A stretch of 6,123 nt of DNA from Sulfurimonas sp. (GTDB lineage: Bacteria; Campylobacterota; Campylobacteria; Campylobacterales; Sulfurimonadaceae), in NCBI GenBank assembly GCA_027047745.1, contig JALTUB010000152.1, positions 1-6,123 of the forward strand, given 5' to 3'. Made by a program: the position numbers and the translations under genes. The notes beneath the pieces are model-generated. The model had not been told where the DNA came from, did not search any database, and saw only the letters and a list, made by a program, of their open reading frames with translations. Shown here in pieces: positions 5,120-6,123 of the stretch (its first letter is position 1; the number at the start of each line of letters is the position of its first letter).

Positions 5120-6123
5120 TGCCTCATCTGCATATAGAAAAATTTAAGGAGATAGAGTTTCCTCATATAGAAGATGAAGTTTCTTTTAACTTTATAGCAA
5201 CTAATGCAAATCATAAAGAGGAACAACTTATCTCTGTAAGAGTAGAAGAAGATGATTTCTTTTTACTTGTGAAAGAGGAGGGCAATCGTTCTTTGCTCAA
5301 GTCTGATAAGTTAACAAGACCTGCCTCTATATACAATGTACATCGCGCACTTTTAGCTTATGCAAAGGCAGCAGAGCTAAATGTTTTATCATCAAATGTT
5401 CCACAGCAGGAAAAAAATGTACATTTAAAAGAAGTGAACGCATTAAAGAACATAGAATATTTTGCCAAAGAGTTTCCAAAAGATAAAGAAGTAAGGATAG
5501 AAGTTGGATTTGGTTCTGGTCGTCATCTGCTTCATCAAGCAGCTCAAAATCCAGAGATACTTTTTATAGGTATTGAAATACATCGCCCATCTATAGAACA
5601 AGTTTTAAAGCAGGTAAGCATACAAAATTTGGACAACTTGCTTGTACTTGATTATGATGCTAGACTTTTTATGGAGTTAGTTCCCTCAAATATTGTAGGT
5701 AAAATTTATGTTCATTTTCCTGTTCCATGGGATAAAAAACCTCATAGAAGAGTAATCTCAACCGCATTTATAGAGGAGTCTAAGCGTGTTTTAAAAGTTG
5801 ATGGAAGACTTGAACTTAGAACAGATAGTGAAAATTATTATGCTTATTCGTATGAGACTTTTATAGCTTTTAACAAAACTGTGTTGCACATCAACAAAAA
5901 CAGAGATATTGCAGTAAGTTCTAAGTATGAAGATAGATGGAAAAAGATGGATAAAAATATCTATGATGTAACTATGATAAATGAAGAATTATCTCAAGAA
6001 CTAAGTATTGAGGGTGATTTTATCTTTTTAAAACTTGGTATGTCATATCATGATGTTTTAGATTTACATACAAAAACACAAAAGTTTGATGGTGGCTTTA
6101 TACATTTTGAAAGAGCTTTTACT
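5119..6123 (+). CDS. trmB: tRNA (guanine-N7)-methyltransferase TrmB, 3' end missing
   Basis: TrmB transfers a methyl group from S-adenosylmethionine to N7 of G46 in the tRNA variable loop. The frame is open from ATG at 5119 to the right edge (335 codons, no stop seen). The ATG overlaps the upstream stop (TAATG), and no strong ribosome binding site precedes it, so translational coupling is likely. Residues 1-110 form an extension absent from E. coli TrmB (about 239 residues in all) but, as I recall, typical of Campylobacterota, where the protein is about 390 residues. The methyltransferase core shows motif I EVGFGSGRH (128-136), FIGIEIHRPSI (149-159), FPVPWDKKPHRR (200-211), RTDSENYYAYS (234-244) and SKYEDRW (268-274). 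The classical FPDPW box reads FPVPW here. A C-terminal extension beyond about 275 continues off the window. In C. jejuni, trmB is followed by ftsE and ftsX, which may also hold here. Confidence 0.92.
   Translation, partial: MPHLHIEKFKEIEFPHIEDEVSFNFIATNANHKEEQLISVRVEEDDFFLLVKEEGNRSLLKSDKLTRPASIYNVHRALLAYAKAAELNVLSSNVPQQEKNVHLKEVNALKNIEYFAKEFPKDKEVRIEVGFGSGRHLLHQAAQNPEILFIGIEIHRPSIEQVLKQVSIQNLDNLLVLDYDARLFMELVPSNIVGKIYVHFPVPWDKKPHRRVISTAFIEESKRVLKVDGRLELRTDSENYYAYSYETFIAFNKTVLHINKNRDIAVSSKYEDRWKKMDKNIYDVTMINEELSQELSIEGDFIFLKLGMSYHDVLDLHTKTQKFDGGFIHFERAFT

Overview
The window is A+T-rich, compactly coded DNA that looks like a chromosome segment of a Campylobacterota (epsilonproteobacterial) species, most likely a free-living Sulfurimonas-like organism. 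The reasons are the base composition, codon use rich in AAA, ATA and TTA, and above all gene content and order. The block rodA (divergent) / rluD - FN3 lipoprotein - trmB matches, from memory, the Campylobacter jejuni block mrdB / Cj1280c - flpA (Cj1279c) - trmB (Cj1278c). The pairing of a FapA/DUF342 protein with ruvA also recurs in this phylum. The species assignment is inference.

Layout, left to right. (1) Bases 1-1629 hold a rightward pair: the 3' part of a FapA-like beta-helix/coiled-coil protein, open from the left edge, then after 9 bases a complete ruvA (Holliday junction DNA-binding subunit). (2) Bases 1628-1661 hold an interrupted hairpin followed by T5. It separates ruvA from the convergent rodA, and the rodA stop codon lies inside its stem. 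(3) Bases 1646-2758 on the minus strand encode RodA, the SEDS glycan polymerase of the cell-elongation machinery. Its best start is a TTG with a good ribosome binding site, much further downstream than the longest open frame suggests. (4) Bases 2759-2808 are a 50-base divergent spacer, with candidate extended -10 promoters in and beside it. (5) Bases 2809-6123 hold a tightly packed rightward operon: an RluD-type 23S rRNA pseudouridine synthase, an FlpA-like lipoprotein with four fibronectin type III domains (overlapping rluD by 53 bases), and trmB (tRNA m7G46 methyltransferase, joined by TAATG), which runs off the right edge.

The genes serve core functions: DNA recombination and repair (ruvA), wall elongation (rodA), rRNA and tRNA modification (rluD, trmB), and an outer-membrane-directed lipoprotein. 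There is no gene-free stretch over 50 bases. I see no mobile element, CRISPR array, tRNA or rRNA. Nothing here looks like a wholly new system. The points most worth checking are the FlpA-like protein, which keeps the WRPH core of the C. jejuni fibronectin-binding site in what looks like an environmental organism, and the RluD tail that shares DNA with the FlpA signal peptide.
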